Source: Gloeotrichia echinulata CP02
Lineage (GTDB): Bacteria > Cyanobacteriota > Cyanobacteriia > Cyanobacteriales > Nostocaceae
Assembly: GCA_038087035.1 (NCBI GenBank)
Contig: CP051187.1
Coordinates: forward strand, 6,392,001-6,456,000
Direction of reading: 5' to 3'
Length of the DNA: 64,000 nt
Position 1 is the first letter of the stretch. The number at the start of each line of letters is the position of its first letter. The position numbers were made by a program, and so were the translations under genes. The notes beneath the pieces were generated by a model, which did no database searches, was not told where the DNA came from, and was given only the letters and a program-made list of their open reading frames with translations. Shown here piece after piece: positions 36,308 through 45,493 of this stretch.

Positions 36308-36802
36308 TTAAAATCTCAAACCCAAACCACCTTGTACAGAAACAGCAGTACCACCACCATCGCGGTAGCCGTCAAAGGCAATAATAGCATTGCCAAAAAT
36401 CACCGTATTGCTATTGGGTACCATATAATCAATACCCGGTTGTAAGGCAAAACTGATTTTATTCCCAACAGGGGAAGGAGTATCACCATTAGCGAAAACT
36501 ACACCAGCACCCAAGTAAGCATCAGTTTGCCAGTTTAGGGGCACATCATAAGAAACTGTAGGTACAATCGCTGTACTCCGACCAACTAAAGCTTGGGCGC
36601 GGAAAGAAATCGGTGATTCCAGAAGCTTGTAGCGAAAAGCAATCACCCCACCAACCTGAGAACCGTCAGTTACACCAACTGTTGGACCGACACCAACATA
36701 ACTACCATAGGCTACTTGAGCTTGTGCTGGTTGAGTATTCATCAAAACACTCAACACCGAACCAACCCCTAAAACTGTCACCAAATACGGAACATGCTTC
36801 AT
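36308..36802 (-). CDS. Outer-membrane beta-barrel-like exported protein
   Basis: 164 residues from ATG 36802, preceded by GAGGAA; the in-frame GTG at 36817 overlaps that SD and is rejected. A signal peptide (YLVTVLGVGSVLSVLMNTQPAQA) is followed by alternating hydrophobic/polar strands and a C-terminal phenylalanine (GGLGLRF), typical of small beta-barrels. No named family. The stop codon touches an IS-type end, but the C-terminus is complete. Confidence 0.7.
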   Translation of the reverse strand: MKHVPYLVTVLGVGSVLSVLMNTQPAQAQVAYGSYVGVGPTVGVTDGSQVGGVIAFRYKLLESPISFRAQALVGRSTAIVPTVSYDVPLNWQTDAYLGAGVVFANGDTPSPVGNKISFALQPGIDYMVPNSNTVIFGNAIIAFDGYRDGGGTAVSVQGGLGLRF

Positions 36803-36947
36803 GACCCAATTCCTCACACCATTTTAGATTATCAAGGTTCGCTTTAATACCTATGTTATCGCTATAATCATTTGTCAGTTTTAACGTTCAGACACGGTTT
36901 AGCCTTTCGTGCATATTTTTCCAGATTTTCAGATGCATTTATCTGTA

Positions 36948-36969
36948 GGGGTGCAAGGCTTTGCGCCCC
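36948..36969. repeat. GC palindrome type 1, decayed
   Basis: GGGGTGCAAGG with GCGCCCC partner; followed by ATCGTCCTCACATAG as in the tandem copies at 42910-43073. Confidence 0.8.
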
Positions 36970-37210
36970 GAACCACAATCGTCCTCACATAGCTGATAAA
37001 ATGAGTCTTACCCCCCATTCGCCAGTTGTCTCCTAAGAAGAGCAGAGGTTTCTCCACAGAATGTAACTGTTGTAGCATATAAATAGTTGTCGCCAGTTCA
37101 CAAATATATGAATCAGACACTGAAAGAGCTTGACTAAGTTGACTATTATGTAGACAGTAGGCAAGTGTATACAATACTATGCCCAAACTCTTACCAATGA
37201 CAAATGACAA

Positions 37211-37708
37211 ATGACAAATGACGAACATAGCCAGTACGCTTTATTTGCGCCGACCTACTTAAAAGCTTTATATAGCCAAGATTTTTATCAATGGATACAA
37301 ACTACTATTCAAAACATCCGTAATCGAGAGTTGAATTCCCTAGATTGGGAAAATTTATTAGAAGAGTTAGAAGACTTGGGTAACGAACAAAAACATCAAT
37401 TAGAAAATCGCTTACTTGTCTTATTTGAGCATCTGCTCAAACTAACTTATTGGCATCAAGAAAGAAACTATAATAGTCGAGGATGGAAAGGTACAATTAT
37501 AGAGCAGAGAAAACAACTCAAAAAACTGCTCAAAAGAAATCCTAGCCTCAAACCTTATTTACTAGAAGTCTTTACCGAAGCCTATCAAGACGCTAGAGAT
37601 ATTACAATTGTTAAAACTGGTATTGAAGCAGAAATCTTTCCTTTAGAGCCAATTGTGACTCCTGAACAAGCTTTAGATGAAAATTGGCTACCTGAAGAAA
37701 GTAAATAG
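37211..37708 (+). CDS. DUF29 family protein
   Basis: 165 residues, helical, with the DUF29 pattern: LYSQDFYQWIQTTIQNIRN, DWENLLEELEDLGNEQKHQL, LLKLTYWHQERNYNSRGW. DUF29 proteins are numerous in cyanobacteria, often multicopy, with unknown function. The start ATGACAAATGAC lies inside an AATGACA heptamer array (37195-37222), and no SD precedes it. Confidence 0.85.
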   Translation: MTNDEHSQYALFAPTYLKALYSQDFYQWIQTTIQNIRNRELNSLDWENLLEELEDLGNEQKHQLENRLLVLFEHLLKLTYWHQERNYNSRGWKGTIIEQRKQLKKLLKRNPSLKPYLLEVFTEAYQDARDITIVKTGIEAEIFPLEPIVTPEQALDENWLPEESK

Positions 37709-37719
37709 ACCACGCTTTT

Positions 37720-37741
37720 GGGGCGCAAGGCCTTGCACCCC
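37720..37741. repeat. GC palindrome type 1
   Basis: GGGGCGCAAGG with CCTTGCACCCC (one mismatch), just after the DUF29 gene. Confidence 0.85.
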
Positions 37742-37831
37742 TACGGATATGTGCGGTTATTGCATGAAAATTGCTAACCGAGCAGTCTTGGAGAATGAGG
37801 AGGTCCTCCTCTCCCCATCCCCCCAGGTTCC

Positions 37832-37943
37832 CTAGTAGTCTGTCAATTTTGTTTTGAGGGATTTTTGGTAGTGTGAGCGTCTCGCTCACGCGGGCAAGAT
37901 GCCCGCACTACAGTCTATCATTTTTATCTTGACAGAGTACTAG
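37832..37943. mobile_element. 112-bp MITE with 15-bp terminal repeats
   Basis: Ends CTAGTAGTCTGTCAA and TTGACAGAGTACTAG (14/15 complementary). Inside are two hairpins, GTGAGCG/CGCTCAC and GCGGGCA/TGCCCGC, closed by GTAGTG/CACTAC. Its right end contains the stop codon of the neighbouring pentapeptide gene. Confidence 0.85.
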
Positions 37944-40054
37944 GGACAACGAGGATGAATACCTCCTTGAGTACAAATGTAAGCTAGTTGCTTAGGATCT
38001 AAATTTTTGGCTTGTGTAAAATCAACGCCTTGGACTACTGCAGATTTTGCGCCTTTGGCTGGTGTTTGGACAAATTGATCTGCTGGGTCTTGTTTGCTGT
38101 CCCAGAGAGCTGTGCCGCGAAAATCAGCGCCTGCTACATTGGCTCCCCGTAAATCTACTAAAGTGAGGTCAGCATTCTGCAGGTTGGCGTTTTGTAACTG
38201 AGCAGAGCGCAAAACAGCACCGGCAAGACGAGTCGCACTCAGGTTAGCATTGGTGAGATTGGCATGTTCAAAATCGGCACCAGATAAGTCTGATGCTTGC
38301 CAATCGGTTTTAGTTAAGTTGGCGTAGGATAATTGTGTGCCGATCGCATTTACCCGACCTAAACGAGCTGCATACAAATTGGCTTCGTTCAATTTTGCAT
38401 CACCTAAATCTGCTCCTGTGAGGCTGGCATTTTCTAACACTGCACCACGCAGGTCGGCTCCTACTAGTTGGGCGCTGCTGAGGTTAGCCTCAATCAGTCG
38501 TGTATTAGATAAGTTGGCTTTGTTGAGGGTGGCGCGGCTTAAATCGCTGCGATTCATGACCACGCGGCTGAGGTTAGCATTACTGAGATTGGCTTGTTTC
38601 ATCTGAACTTGGCTCAAATCAGCAATCACATCGTCGTAGGTATCCCAGCGTCCATCTTCACCGACGCCCCGGAAACGACTACCCTTAAAACTGGCTTGGT
38701 TAAGATTGGCGGATTTGAACTTAATCCCTGATAAATCAACATTTTCTAAGACCAAGCTGAAGGAGGGACTATCACCAGAACCGCTGTTACCCAATTGCGT
38801 ACTGCTCAAATCGATGTCGTTGATTTGACCACTATAAACAGCCAGAATCTTGTTAATTGCCTGTTGGTTGAGTTGTAAGCGCTTTTGTCTGACTTCCTGC
38901 TCTTGGGGTACATTGCTCACAGATGCTAACTCGCCAGTGAGAAACTGATTTTTGGTTTTTAATTCGGGTATGACTTTGGGTCCGATATTTGTTAAAGCTT
39001 GTTGAATTGTATCAATTAGGACAGGGTTTGTTTCGGTTACCAACAAATCCGTCAGAAATTGGTTAGCCTGTGAGTCATTGAGAGTACCCAGAGCCAGAAT
39101 TGCACTGCGACGCTCTTCCTGGCTAGCAGTAGAATTGGGATTTAATTGTTGGACTAGTACCAAAAACTGCTGGCTATTAATCTGTTGAGATTTGCGCTGA
39201 GTTTCTTGGGTTTGGCTGTAAACTTGAGTACCAACTAAAGTTGATAACACCGCAGCCATACTGACAAGAGCGACACCAGTCAGCGCCAGATTAGGGTAGC
39301 GGCGGATCTGCGCCCAAGGGCTAGAGGACTCTGTGGTTGCTGACGCCCGGATTTCTTCATTTCCTTCTTGCTGTTGGTTAGCAACAAGGTAGGATGGTAA
39401 GGGACGGTTGGCATCTATGGGGTAAGTACCCGCCAAGTAATCGTGCAGTGCCCGACGCCCCTGTCGTGATGGCAAAGCCATTCCTTCTGCCAACACCATC
39501 AACAGAGCTAAAACCGTGAAAACACCTAAGTTAGGAAACAGTAAGCTGTAGCGCCACAACAGATAGGCAACGGATATTGGCACAGACCAGCGACCAATTC
39601 CTTCTCGCACCAAAACTGTCCCAAAACCAGGCGGCTTACCTTCCTCATTCACCACTCGCACACCAAACCAGCGCTTGGGAATAGTGCTACCTGTTTTCCC
39701 TAGTAAATACAATTGCCACGCTGAGAGGGTTACAGGCGCTAACAGGGCTACTGTCCACAAGATATTAGTCGGCCATGCGACATTATGGATACCATAACTG
39801 ACAGGTAAAGCTAAAGGGCGGGCGATCGCTCTCTCTGTTACCACCAATACCGGGTTCAGCGGGACTCGGTTGAGTTCGCTTCTGGAATTGGCATAGGCGC
39901 CTAAGCCGAAGGGAACCAATCCACTGACAACCACCAGTGTAATTTCAACAGTCCAAGCAGCAAAGCGCCTCGTCACTAACGGGATTGAATTAGTTTTTTC
40001 TGGTTCTTGTGAACGATTTTGATTAGTGTTTTTCCTGACAATTGGCGTCGTCAT
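37940..40054 (-). CDS. RDD-domain membrane protein with pentapeptide repeats
   Basis: 704 residues. An N-terminal RDD domain with about four membrane helices (RRFAAWTVEITLVVVSGLVP to LLMVLAEGMAL, with RRALHDYLAGT) spans about 28-215. One further helix lies near 255-275 (LALTGVALVSMAAVLSTLVG), then a helical/HEAT-like stretch with a Gln-rich segment, and a long pentapeptide-repeat right-handed beta-helix (A(D/N)Lxx units, about 425-680). The last residues are IHPRCP; the TAG stop lies in a MITE end. The combination suggests a membrane-tethered scaffold; function unknown. Confidence 0.88.
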   Translation of the reverse strand: MTTPIVRKNTNQNRSQEPEKTNSIPLVTRRFAAWTVEITLVVVSGLVPFGLGAYANSRSELNRVPLNPVLVVTERAIARPLALPVSYGIHNVAWPTNILWTVALLAPVTLSAWQLYLLGKTGSTIPKRWFGVRVVNEEGKPPGFGTVLVREGIGRWSVPISVAYLLWRYSLLFPNLGVFTVLALLMVLAEGMALPSRQGRRALHDYLAGTYPIDANRPLPSYLVANQQQEGNEEIRASATTESSSPWAQIRRYPNLALTGVALVSMAAVLSTLVGTQVYSQTQETQRKSQQINSQQFLVLVQQLNPNSTASQEERRSAILALGTLNDSQANQFLTDLLVTETNPVLIDTIQQALTNIGPKVIPELKTKNQFLTGELASVSNVPQEQEVRQKRLQLNQQAINKILAVYSGQINDIDLSSTQLGNSGSGDSPSFSLVLENVDLSGIKFKSANLNQASFKGSRFRGVGEDGRWDTYDDVIADLSQVQMKQANLSNANLSRVVMNRSDLSRATLNKANLSNTRLIEANLSSAQLVGADLRGAVLENASLTGADLGDAKLNEANLYAARLGRVNAIGTQLSYANLTKTDWQASDLSGADFEHANLTNANLSATRLAGAVLRSAQLQNANLQNADLTLVDLRGANVAGADFRGTALWDSKQDPADQFVQTPAKGAKSAVVQGVDFTQAKNLDPKQLAYICTQGGIHPRCP

Positions 40055-40156
40055 GCTAAATAATTCCCCTTGACTTTATTTGTATACCGCTCTCGGCGTA
40101 GTTAAAATAGACTAACCTTACCCTGTGAAAAACCGCTATGGGTGTACAAAATCACT

Positions 40157-40181
40157 AAAAAGCTGAGAAAGTCAGCTTTTT
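40157..40181 (-). terminator. Rho-independent terminator, bidirectional
   Basis: Perfect 10-bp stem AAAAAGCTGA/TCAGCTTTTT with a 5-nt loop, downstream of the gene at 40200-40544. It ends in a T-run on either strand. Confidence 0.75.
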
Positions 40182-40199
40182 GAATTCTGTCTAGCGGTA

Positions 40200-40544
40200 T
40201 TATTGCTTACGTTGAAAGCTACTAGACACAAAAAATTTGTATCCAACATACACCAACACTGCCAAGAGTGCCAAACTGATCACAGAAGCAACGAGTTTAA
40301 GTACTGCTTGCAACATCGCAAAGCCTAATAACACCGTCACCCCTACAGCTACTAGTTTTTTCGTCCCCGACAAGCCATCAAACCAACCCCGCAATCGTTT
40401 TAGGTGCGAGTTTAAGTCGGGAAAACTAAACCCAGATGTAGGTCTAGGTTCTTTCTCTTTGGACACCTCGACTGTAGGTGAATTAATCTCGGCCTCTAGA
40501 TTTTCCAGGCGACGCTGTAAGTCTTCGTCTCTTTCAGGATTCAT
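40200..40544 (-). CDS. Conserved membrane protein with N-terminal coiled coil
   Basis: 114 residues: a charged coiled-coil start (RDEDLQRRLENLEAEIN), a proline-rich linker, and two hydrophobic helices (KLVAVGVTVLLGFAMLQAVL; LVASVISLALLAVLVYVGY) ending in a basic tail. No named domain. It sits just upstream of the RDD/pentapeptide gene on the same strand, but a terminator separates them. Confidence 0.65.
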   Translation of the reverse strand: MNPERDEDLQRRLENLEAEINSPTVEVSKEKEPRPTSGFSFPDLNSHLKRLRGWFDGLSGTKKLVAVGVTVLLGFAMLQAVLKLVASVISLALLAVLVYVGYKFFVSSSFQRKQ

Positions 40545-41150
40545 TAATCTTTTTTACCTCAGCTAAGACACTTACTCAACAACAGACCAACCGCATCCCA
40601 TTATTGGCGGTTTTGTTTGTGATTTTAGCTAATGTCTGTCAGTGTTTGCGAGAACTTTCGCGGCCGGAAAATATTATGTTTTTCTTTTGTTGGCTTCGGT
40701 ATGATTTTGTTTAAACTCTACACACATAAAATTTTCAATCAGGTCTATAGCCAGGATTTCATCATTAATCATCTAAAATCCGGACATTCCCAAATGGTAC
40801 AGAGATGGCGATCGCTTCAGGGTGCTAATTTCTATCAGATGTTACTCCAGTATTTTATGTAATAAAGCTTACCTGCTAAAGTTTATTTACTCCATGATAA
40901 TCCTGATCTTCACAACTTACACCACTTATGGATAATATGATTTCGGTAGGGCTGGCAATGCCTACTCCATATGATTGCTACAGGATTGCTATTTTTATCT
41001 TTCTGAAGTAAAAAACCCGCATTAATTGAATAAATAAAATAAAAATTGATACGGTTTCTTTTGGAACACAGACGGATGGCGATCGTCTATAAACTCGGAT
41101 GATCTATAAAATATGGCTCTCCTGAAAAAACTGGGAGGATTAATTTCATT
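40545..41150. other. Gene-free region
   Basis: 600 bp, AT-rich, with two HIP1-like GGCGATCG sites. A 76-codon ORF at 40632-40862 lacks protein-like composition and SD. The 3' part presumably carries the promoter of the exported protein; GGGAGG (about 41130) is its SD candidate. Confidence 0.4.
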
Positions 41151-41603
41151 ATGAAAACGCCTAGACTATTTACGGTTGTTGCTGCAGCTTTAGCGATGAG
41201 TTTGGTGCTGACCAAAGCTCAAGCCGAGACGCCACAGATCGAAATTAATTCCCAGTTTAATCAAGATCCACTGATTTTGAATGGAACGTCGGGAGGAGGA
41301 GCTAAAGGTAATTGCGGTAATATAAACACTGCACCCAATCAAATTATCGAGATTAAAGAGCCACTACCTTACTTGCGATTAACAGTAGAGAGCGAGCGAC
41401 AACCAACCCTACTGATTTCAGGTCCAGGGGGACGCTTTTGTGTTCTAGCAGATAGCTACTCTGGCGGTAAGGCAGAACTTTCTGGTTATTGGCAGCCAGG
41501 CAAATACTTGCTGTATATAGGGTATATAGGCGATTTATCCCCAGATAAGTTTAACTATACACTCTCGATTTCGCGACAAATTAAAAAAATATCCAATAAG
41601 TAG
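41151..41603 (+). CDS. Small exported protein, unknown
   Basis: 150 residues with a clear signal peptide (LFTVVAAALAMSLVLTKAQA, cut after AQA) and a beta-rich body containing two Cys (GNCGN; RFCVLAD), possibly a disulfide. It resembles the outer C-terminal beta domains attached to secreted proteases, but no family is assigned. Directly downstream lies a subtilase fragment. Confidence 0.7.
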   Translation: MKTPRLFTVVAAALAMSLVLTKAQAETPQIEINSQFNQDPLILNGTSGGGAKGNCGNINTAPNQIIEIKEPLPYLRLTVESERQPTLLISGPGGRFCVLADSYSGGKAELSGYWQPGKYLLYIGYIGDLSPDKFNYTLSISRQIKKISNK

Positions 41604-41604
41604 T

Positions 41605-41880
41605 CCCGACGCTAATCTGATTATCCTCAAAGTCTTTAAAGATAGCGGTTCTGGTAGTTTCTCTGACTTAGAAAGAGCCAAGCAATGGGTCGCCCCCAGC
41701 AGGAATACATATAACATTGCCTATGTCAATCTATCTCTAGGAGATAGCCAAAACTGGACAACAGCCACCTCTGGCTATGAAATTGGTGATGAATTAGCGG
41801 CGATCGCCAGCGAAAACATCATCATCAATGTCGCAGCAGGTAACAGTTTCTACCAAAATGGCAGCAATCCTGGACTGTAG
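41605..41880 (+). pseudogene. Subtilisin-like (S8) protease fragment
   Basis: 91 codons open in one frame: PDANLIILKVFKDSGSG, TYNIAYVNLSLGDSQNW, ENIIINVAAGNSF (the oxyanion-hole Asn region). The catalytic Asp, His and Ser are all outside the fragment. It begins without a start codon and breaks off at GSNPGL, exactly where TnpB sequence begins. Confidence 0.85.
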
Positions 41881-41881
41881 T

Positions 41882-42091
41882 AGACAAGTAGAATATAAAG
41901 TAATTAGATATGATGGAACTGTTGTATTTGTAGATAGATTTTACCCATCTAGTAAAACTTGTGCAAATTGTGGAGAAATTCAAGAAATTAGTTGATCACA
42001 GCGGGTTTACGACTGTAAAATATGTCAGCACAGGTCAGACAGAGATTTAAACGCATTTAAAAATCTCGAAAAATATGCAAAGGATCGCTAA
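41882..42091 (+). pseudogene. TnpB C-terminal fragment (IS200/IS605)
   Basis: 70 codons: VEYKVIRYDGTVVFVDRFYP, KTCANCGE, one internal TGA, YDCKICQH, DRDLNAFKNL. This is the zinc ribbon and third RuvC acidic motif of TnpB. About 100 bp of 3' element DNA follow. Inactive. Confidence 0.88.
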
Positions 42092-42299
42092 ACCGTGCCT
42101 GGACATCCAGTGGCTACGCGCTCCCATGCTCCCGTTGAAACGTCAAGTAATGTCTGGATTTGTCCAGATTTTATGTAGCAGATGATGCCTCTATTCAGGT
42201 TACAGTAATCCTGTCTGAGTAAGCAACGTCTTTGATTAAAAAATCTCAGTGTCTTTAGACCTGAGAGTGTCAAAAATTCATCAAGGAATAGACAATAAA

Positions 42300-42716
42300 A
42301 TGAAACGTTTCCAACCAATGTTAATTATTGTTGGTATCAGCTTGCTGACTTTGGTAGGCTGTAATGGCGGCGAACAAGCTAGCACTAATACCCCAGCAGC
42401 AACTCCTGAAGCTAGCCTAGCAACAGGAAAATTTACTCAGGGTAATAATGGTTTACTAGCTGTAGTAGCTAAAACTAAAACTGCAGTTACATCTGGCAAT
42501 TTTGTCCAAGCTAAAAAAGAATTTGACAAATTTGAGGATTTTTGGAAAGAAGTAGAAGACGGGATTAAAACTAAATCGCCTAAAAACTATGAAGCTATAG
42601 AAAAAAGTAGCGATGAGATTACAGGAGAACTCAAAGCATCTAAACCCCAAAAACAAAAATTGTTGTCAGCACTGCAGTTATTAGAAAAAAGCATCACTGC
42701 TGTTTCTAAGTCTTAG
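42300..42716 (+). CDS. Lipoprotein, helical, unknown function
   Basis: 138 residues from ATG 42300 (AAGGA about 12 bases upstream; the frame open from 42249 is not used). A lipobox signal peptide (IIVGISLLTLVGC, Cys20) is followed by a Thr/Pro-rich linker and a helical domain (VQAKKEFDKFEDFWKEVEDGI) resembling four-helix periplasmic proteins. Probably anchored in a membrane facing the periplasm. Confidence 0.75.
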   Translation: MKRFQPMLIIVGISLLTLVGCNGGEQASTNTPAATPEASLATGKFTQGNNGLLAVVAKTKTAVTSGNFVQAKKEFDKFEDFWKEVEDGIKTKSPKNYEAIEKSSDEITGELKASKPQKQKLLSALQLLEKSITAVSKS

Positions 42717-42727
42717 AGGATGTTTTC

Positions 42728-42846
42728 AGGACTTACGCTAGTGTCACATTTAAAGAATGCTGCGTGACGCCACAAGTCTTGGCGTACAATATTTATCGCA
42801 GCGTCACACACCCTACGATTATTAATGTGCCCGGAGAGTAAGTCCT
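42728..42846. mobile_element. 119-bp MITE with AGGACTTAC ends
   Basis: 9-bp terminal inverted repeats AGGACTTAC/GTAAGTCCT, with internal TGCGTGACGC and GCAGCGTCAC pairing. Confidence 0.65.
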
Positions 42847-42909
42847 AGTTTTAAAAGTATTTTGGGTAACTAACATTTAAGTCTCAAAAACCTAATCCCC
42901 TCATAGCAC

Positions 42910-43073
42910 GGAAAAATTAGAGTTTTTGGCGTCGTTGCAAATGTCAGGGCGCAAGGCCTTGCGCCCCTACGCAATAATCGTCCTCACATAGGGAAAAATC
43001 AGAGTTTTTGGCGTCGTTGCAAATGTCAGGGCGCAAGGCCTTGCGCCCCTACGCAATAATCGTCCTCACATAG
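42910..43073. repeat. 82-bp tandem duplication containing GC palindromes
   Basis: Two near-identical 82-bp units (GGAAAAATCAGAG.. to ..CGTCCTCACATA), each with the type-1 palindrome (42947-42966 and 43029-43048). Confidence 0.9.
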
Positions 43074-43092
43074 GGGAACTCCAACAAATAAA

Positions 43093-44529
43093 TTATTTGG
43101 AAGTACCCTGATTTTCCCCTTTCTTCCGTTGTTCTCCATACTCTCGCAGTTGCTTTAATAGAACTTCTTGGGATAAGTTGGGAGTAACTGGAGAAGGGAT
43201 TGGCTGAGGTTCTTTTTCAGCACTTTTAATGGCAGTAGATGAGAGATTAATGGTGGTTGGTTGTTGATTGGTGGTTGGGGTAGGAATTACCTCATCTGGT
43301 GTGATGACGCCTGCTTTGAGTGAGTCTAAGGTAGTAGCCACCTGCACTTGCTGTTGCATCTGGTCTGTGGATGACACTAATTTACTCAGACCGTTAACTA
43401 ATCTTCGCAAATTTTCTCGGAACTCTAGATCACCTGTCAAGTGATCCAAATCAGCGGTAATTTTTTGGGTGTTTTCAAATGTTGCTCGTGCTGAGTCTAA
43501 GGTTTTTTGGACTAGCAGGAGGTTATTGGGATCATTTAAGGCTTTACTAGCATCCCGCAAATTAGCTGATGCTTCCGCTGCATTCGCGGAGAGAGTGTCT
43601 AAGTTTTTGAGTAATTCTCCTTGGGATAACCGATTAACTGCGGGGGTGAAACTGTTGACTATCACGAGTAGTTTATTACTAGTTTTGCTGATATTGTCTA
43701 AGGTGTTAACCAGCCCAGAACGATTGGATGTTACTAGATTATCCAGATTAGTCAGTAGACGATTGGCTTGACTGGCGGTTAAAGTAAATTGTTTTGCTGT
43801 TGAGCGGAATTCCTTAGCTGTTGTACCGAATTGATCGAGTGTTTTTGTACTCGATGCTGTTAGTTGATTTGTCGCCTGTTGGACTGTATTAGCAGTAGCT
43901 GAAAATGTGCCTAGTTGTGTTTGAGCATTTTTAGTCAAACCCCGCAAATCCCGAGTCAGGGCAGTGACACTGGATGCTGCTACTGAGGAATTTTCCAGCA
44001 GCTTATTGACGTTTTGATAAAATTTTGGGTTATTATAGGTAGTCGCTAAGTCGGTGCTGCTGCGAACCAGTCGATCAAGACTGATACCAATATCACCTTT
44101 TAACCGAGAGCCGTTACAAATAATTAGATTGCGATCGCAATTTGGGTCTAGTGGTTTAGACGCCACAATCCCAGAAGATAAGGGTTTTTGTGGTGTAATC
44201 TCAATGATGCTTTCGCCAATCAGTCCACTCTGATTAGTTTCGATCACTACATCCTTGGGAATAATCAAGTCAGATTTGGCAATTTCAATCTCCACTTCCA
44301 CAGCATTTGGCCCTGGTCGAATAGCAGAAATTGCGCCGATTTTCACGCCACGGTAGCGGACTGGTGCCCCTTTTTGCATCCCGCCAGCATTCGCAAATTC
44401 TACAATAACTTTGTATGAATTGCGCGTCGAAGTAAATCTATTCAGCCACAAAACTACTAACCCAAATACCCCCAGTCCCACTAGGATCAATATCCCTACA
44501 GAACCTTCTCTAAACGTTCGCGATCGCAT
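43093..44529 (-). CDS. MCE/MlaD-family lipid-transport substrate-binding protein
   Basis: 478 residues. An N-terminal membrane helix (VGILILVGLGVFGLVVLWL, about 10-28) precedes one MCE domain (about 38-115: YKVIVEFANAGGMQKGAPVRYRGVKIG, SGLIGESIIEI). A long helical, Ser/Thr/Asn-rich coiled region to about 400 and a Pro/Thr-rich tail follow. It forms the periplasmic part of a Mla/TGD-type lipid importer. The ATPase gene lies 53 bp upstream on the same strand; the permease is not in the window. Confidence 0.92.
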   Translation of the reverse strand: MRSRTFREGSVGILILVGLGVFGLVVLWLNRFTSTRNSYKVIVEFANAGGMQKGAPVRYRGVKIGAISAIRPGPNAVEVEIEIAKSDLIIPKDVVIETNQSGLIGESIIEITPQKPLSSGIVASKPLDPNCDRNLIICNGSRLKGDIGISLDRLVRSSTDLATTYNNPKFYQNVNKLLENSSVAASSVTALTRDLRGLTKNAQTQLGTFSATANTVQQATNQLTASSTKTLDQFGTTAKEFRSTAKQFTLTASQANRLLTNLDNLVTSNRSGLVNTLDNISKTSNKLLVIVNSFTPAVNRLSQGELLKNLDTLSANAAEASANLRDASKALNDPNNLLLVQKTLDSARATFENTQKITADLDHLTGDLEFRENLRRLVNGLSKLVSSTDQMQQQVQVATTLDSLKAGVITPDEVIPTPTTNQQPTTINLSSTAIKSAEKEPQPIPSPVTPNLSQEVLLKQLREYGEQRKKGENQGTSK

Positions 44530-44582
44530 GTTTTTCCTCCACCCAAAAATTAGTTAGAAGTGAGGAGTGAAGTCCTCACTTG

Positions 44583-45365
44583 CTACCCGACTACTTGTAT
44601 CGGACCTTCCACACTACCACTCATAAATTGTCTAATTAATGCATGGTCTGTGGTATCTATTTCACTAACTTTACCTTGCCATTGCACTCTACCTTGATAC
44701 AAAAACACAAGTCTGTCAGCGGTGCGACGAATAGTACTGTCTTGGTGAGTTACAATGGCGTAAGTGCTACAGACTCCTTGAGCCTGTTGTAAGTGGCGGA
44801 TTAAATCTTCTATTACGGTTGAGGCGATTGGGTCAAGTCCGGCTGTCGGTTCATCGTAGAGTAAAAGTTCTGCGCCTTCCTTGGGGCTATCGGGGTTAGA
44901 CATAATCGCACGCGCAAAACTTACCCGTTTTCGCATCCCTCCAGAAAGTTCAGATGGGTAGAGATGACCGATTCCTGGTAAACCGACCATATCCAATTTT
45001 TCATGTACCATATCTCGAATGCGCGATCGCTGTATTTTGGAATTTTGATATAGTAAAAATCCCACGTTCTCTTCTACTGTCAACGAATCAAATAATGCTG
45101 CTTGCTGAAACACCATCCCAATATCGATGGGGTCAGTGCCATCCTCAATCAAACCATCTCGCCGCACCCCTTGCACATAAATTTCCCCAGCATCGGGAGC
45201 TAGTAATCCCGCAATCATCCGTAAAACCGTGGATTTACCAGTCCCCGAAGGACCAATGATTCCCACTGCTTCCCCCCGGTCAATTTTCAAATCCACATTA
45301 TCTAACACCTTATTGCTACCAAAGGTTTTAGAAATACCTTTCAATTCAATTAATGGGTTTGTCAT
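44583..45365 (-). CDS. ABC transporter ATPase, MlaF-like
   Basis: 260 residues: Walker A GPSGTGKST (38-46), Q-loop MVFQQAALFDSLTV, signature LSGGMRKRVSFARA, Walker B LLLYDEPTAGLDP, H-loop IVTHQ. These are the features of the MlaF/Ttg2A group. It energises lipid transport with the MCE protein encoded just downstream. The start ATGACAAACCC lies at the edge of an AATGACA/CAATGAC heptamer array and has no SD. Confidence 0.92.
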   Translation of the reverse strand: MTNPLIELKGISKTFGSNKVLDNVDLKIDRGEAVGIIGPSGTGKSTVLRMIAGLLAPDAGEIYVQGVRRDGLIEDGTDPIDIGMVFQQAALFDSLTVEENVGFLLYQNSKIQRSRIRDMVHEKLDMVGLPGIGHLYPSELSGGMRKRVSFARAIMSNPDSPKEGAELLLYDEPTAGLDPIASTVIEDLIRHLQQAQGVCSTYAIVTHQDSTIRRTADRLVFLYQGRVQWQGKVSEIDTTDHALIRQFMSGSVEGPIQVVG

Positions 45366-45492
45366 TTGTCATTTGTCATTGGTCATTGGTCATTTGTCAT
45401 TGGTCATTTGTCATTTGTCATTGGTCATTGGTCATTTGTCATTGGTTAGTAGAAAATAAACTGAAGACAACTGACAACTGACAACTGACAAA
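45366..45492. repeat. Heptanucleotide array between divergent genes
   Basis: TCATTTG/TCATTGG units, then GACAACT units, filling almost the whole gap between the MlaF-like gene and the oxidoreductase. Promoters for both must lie in or beyond it. Confidence 0.92.
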
Positions 45493-45493
45493 A

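Noticed and set aside
36929..37228. 99-codon minus-strand ORF
   Set aside because: Made of a heptamer array and a GC palindrome at its ends; no protein-like core.
40632..40862. 76-codon ORF
   Set aside because: No SD and no recognisable features; treated as gene-free.
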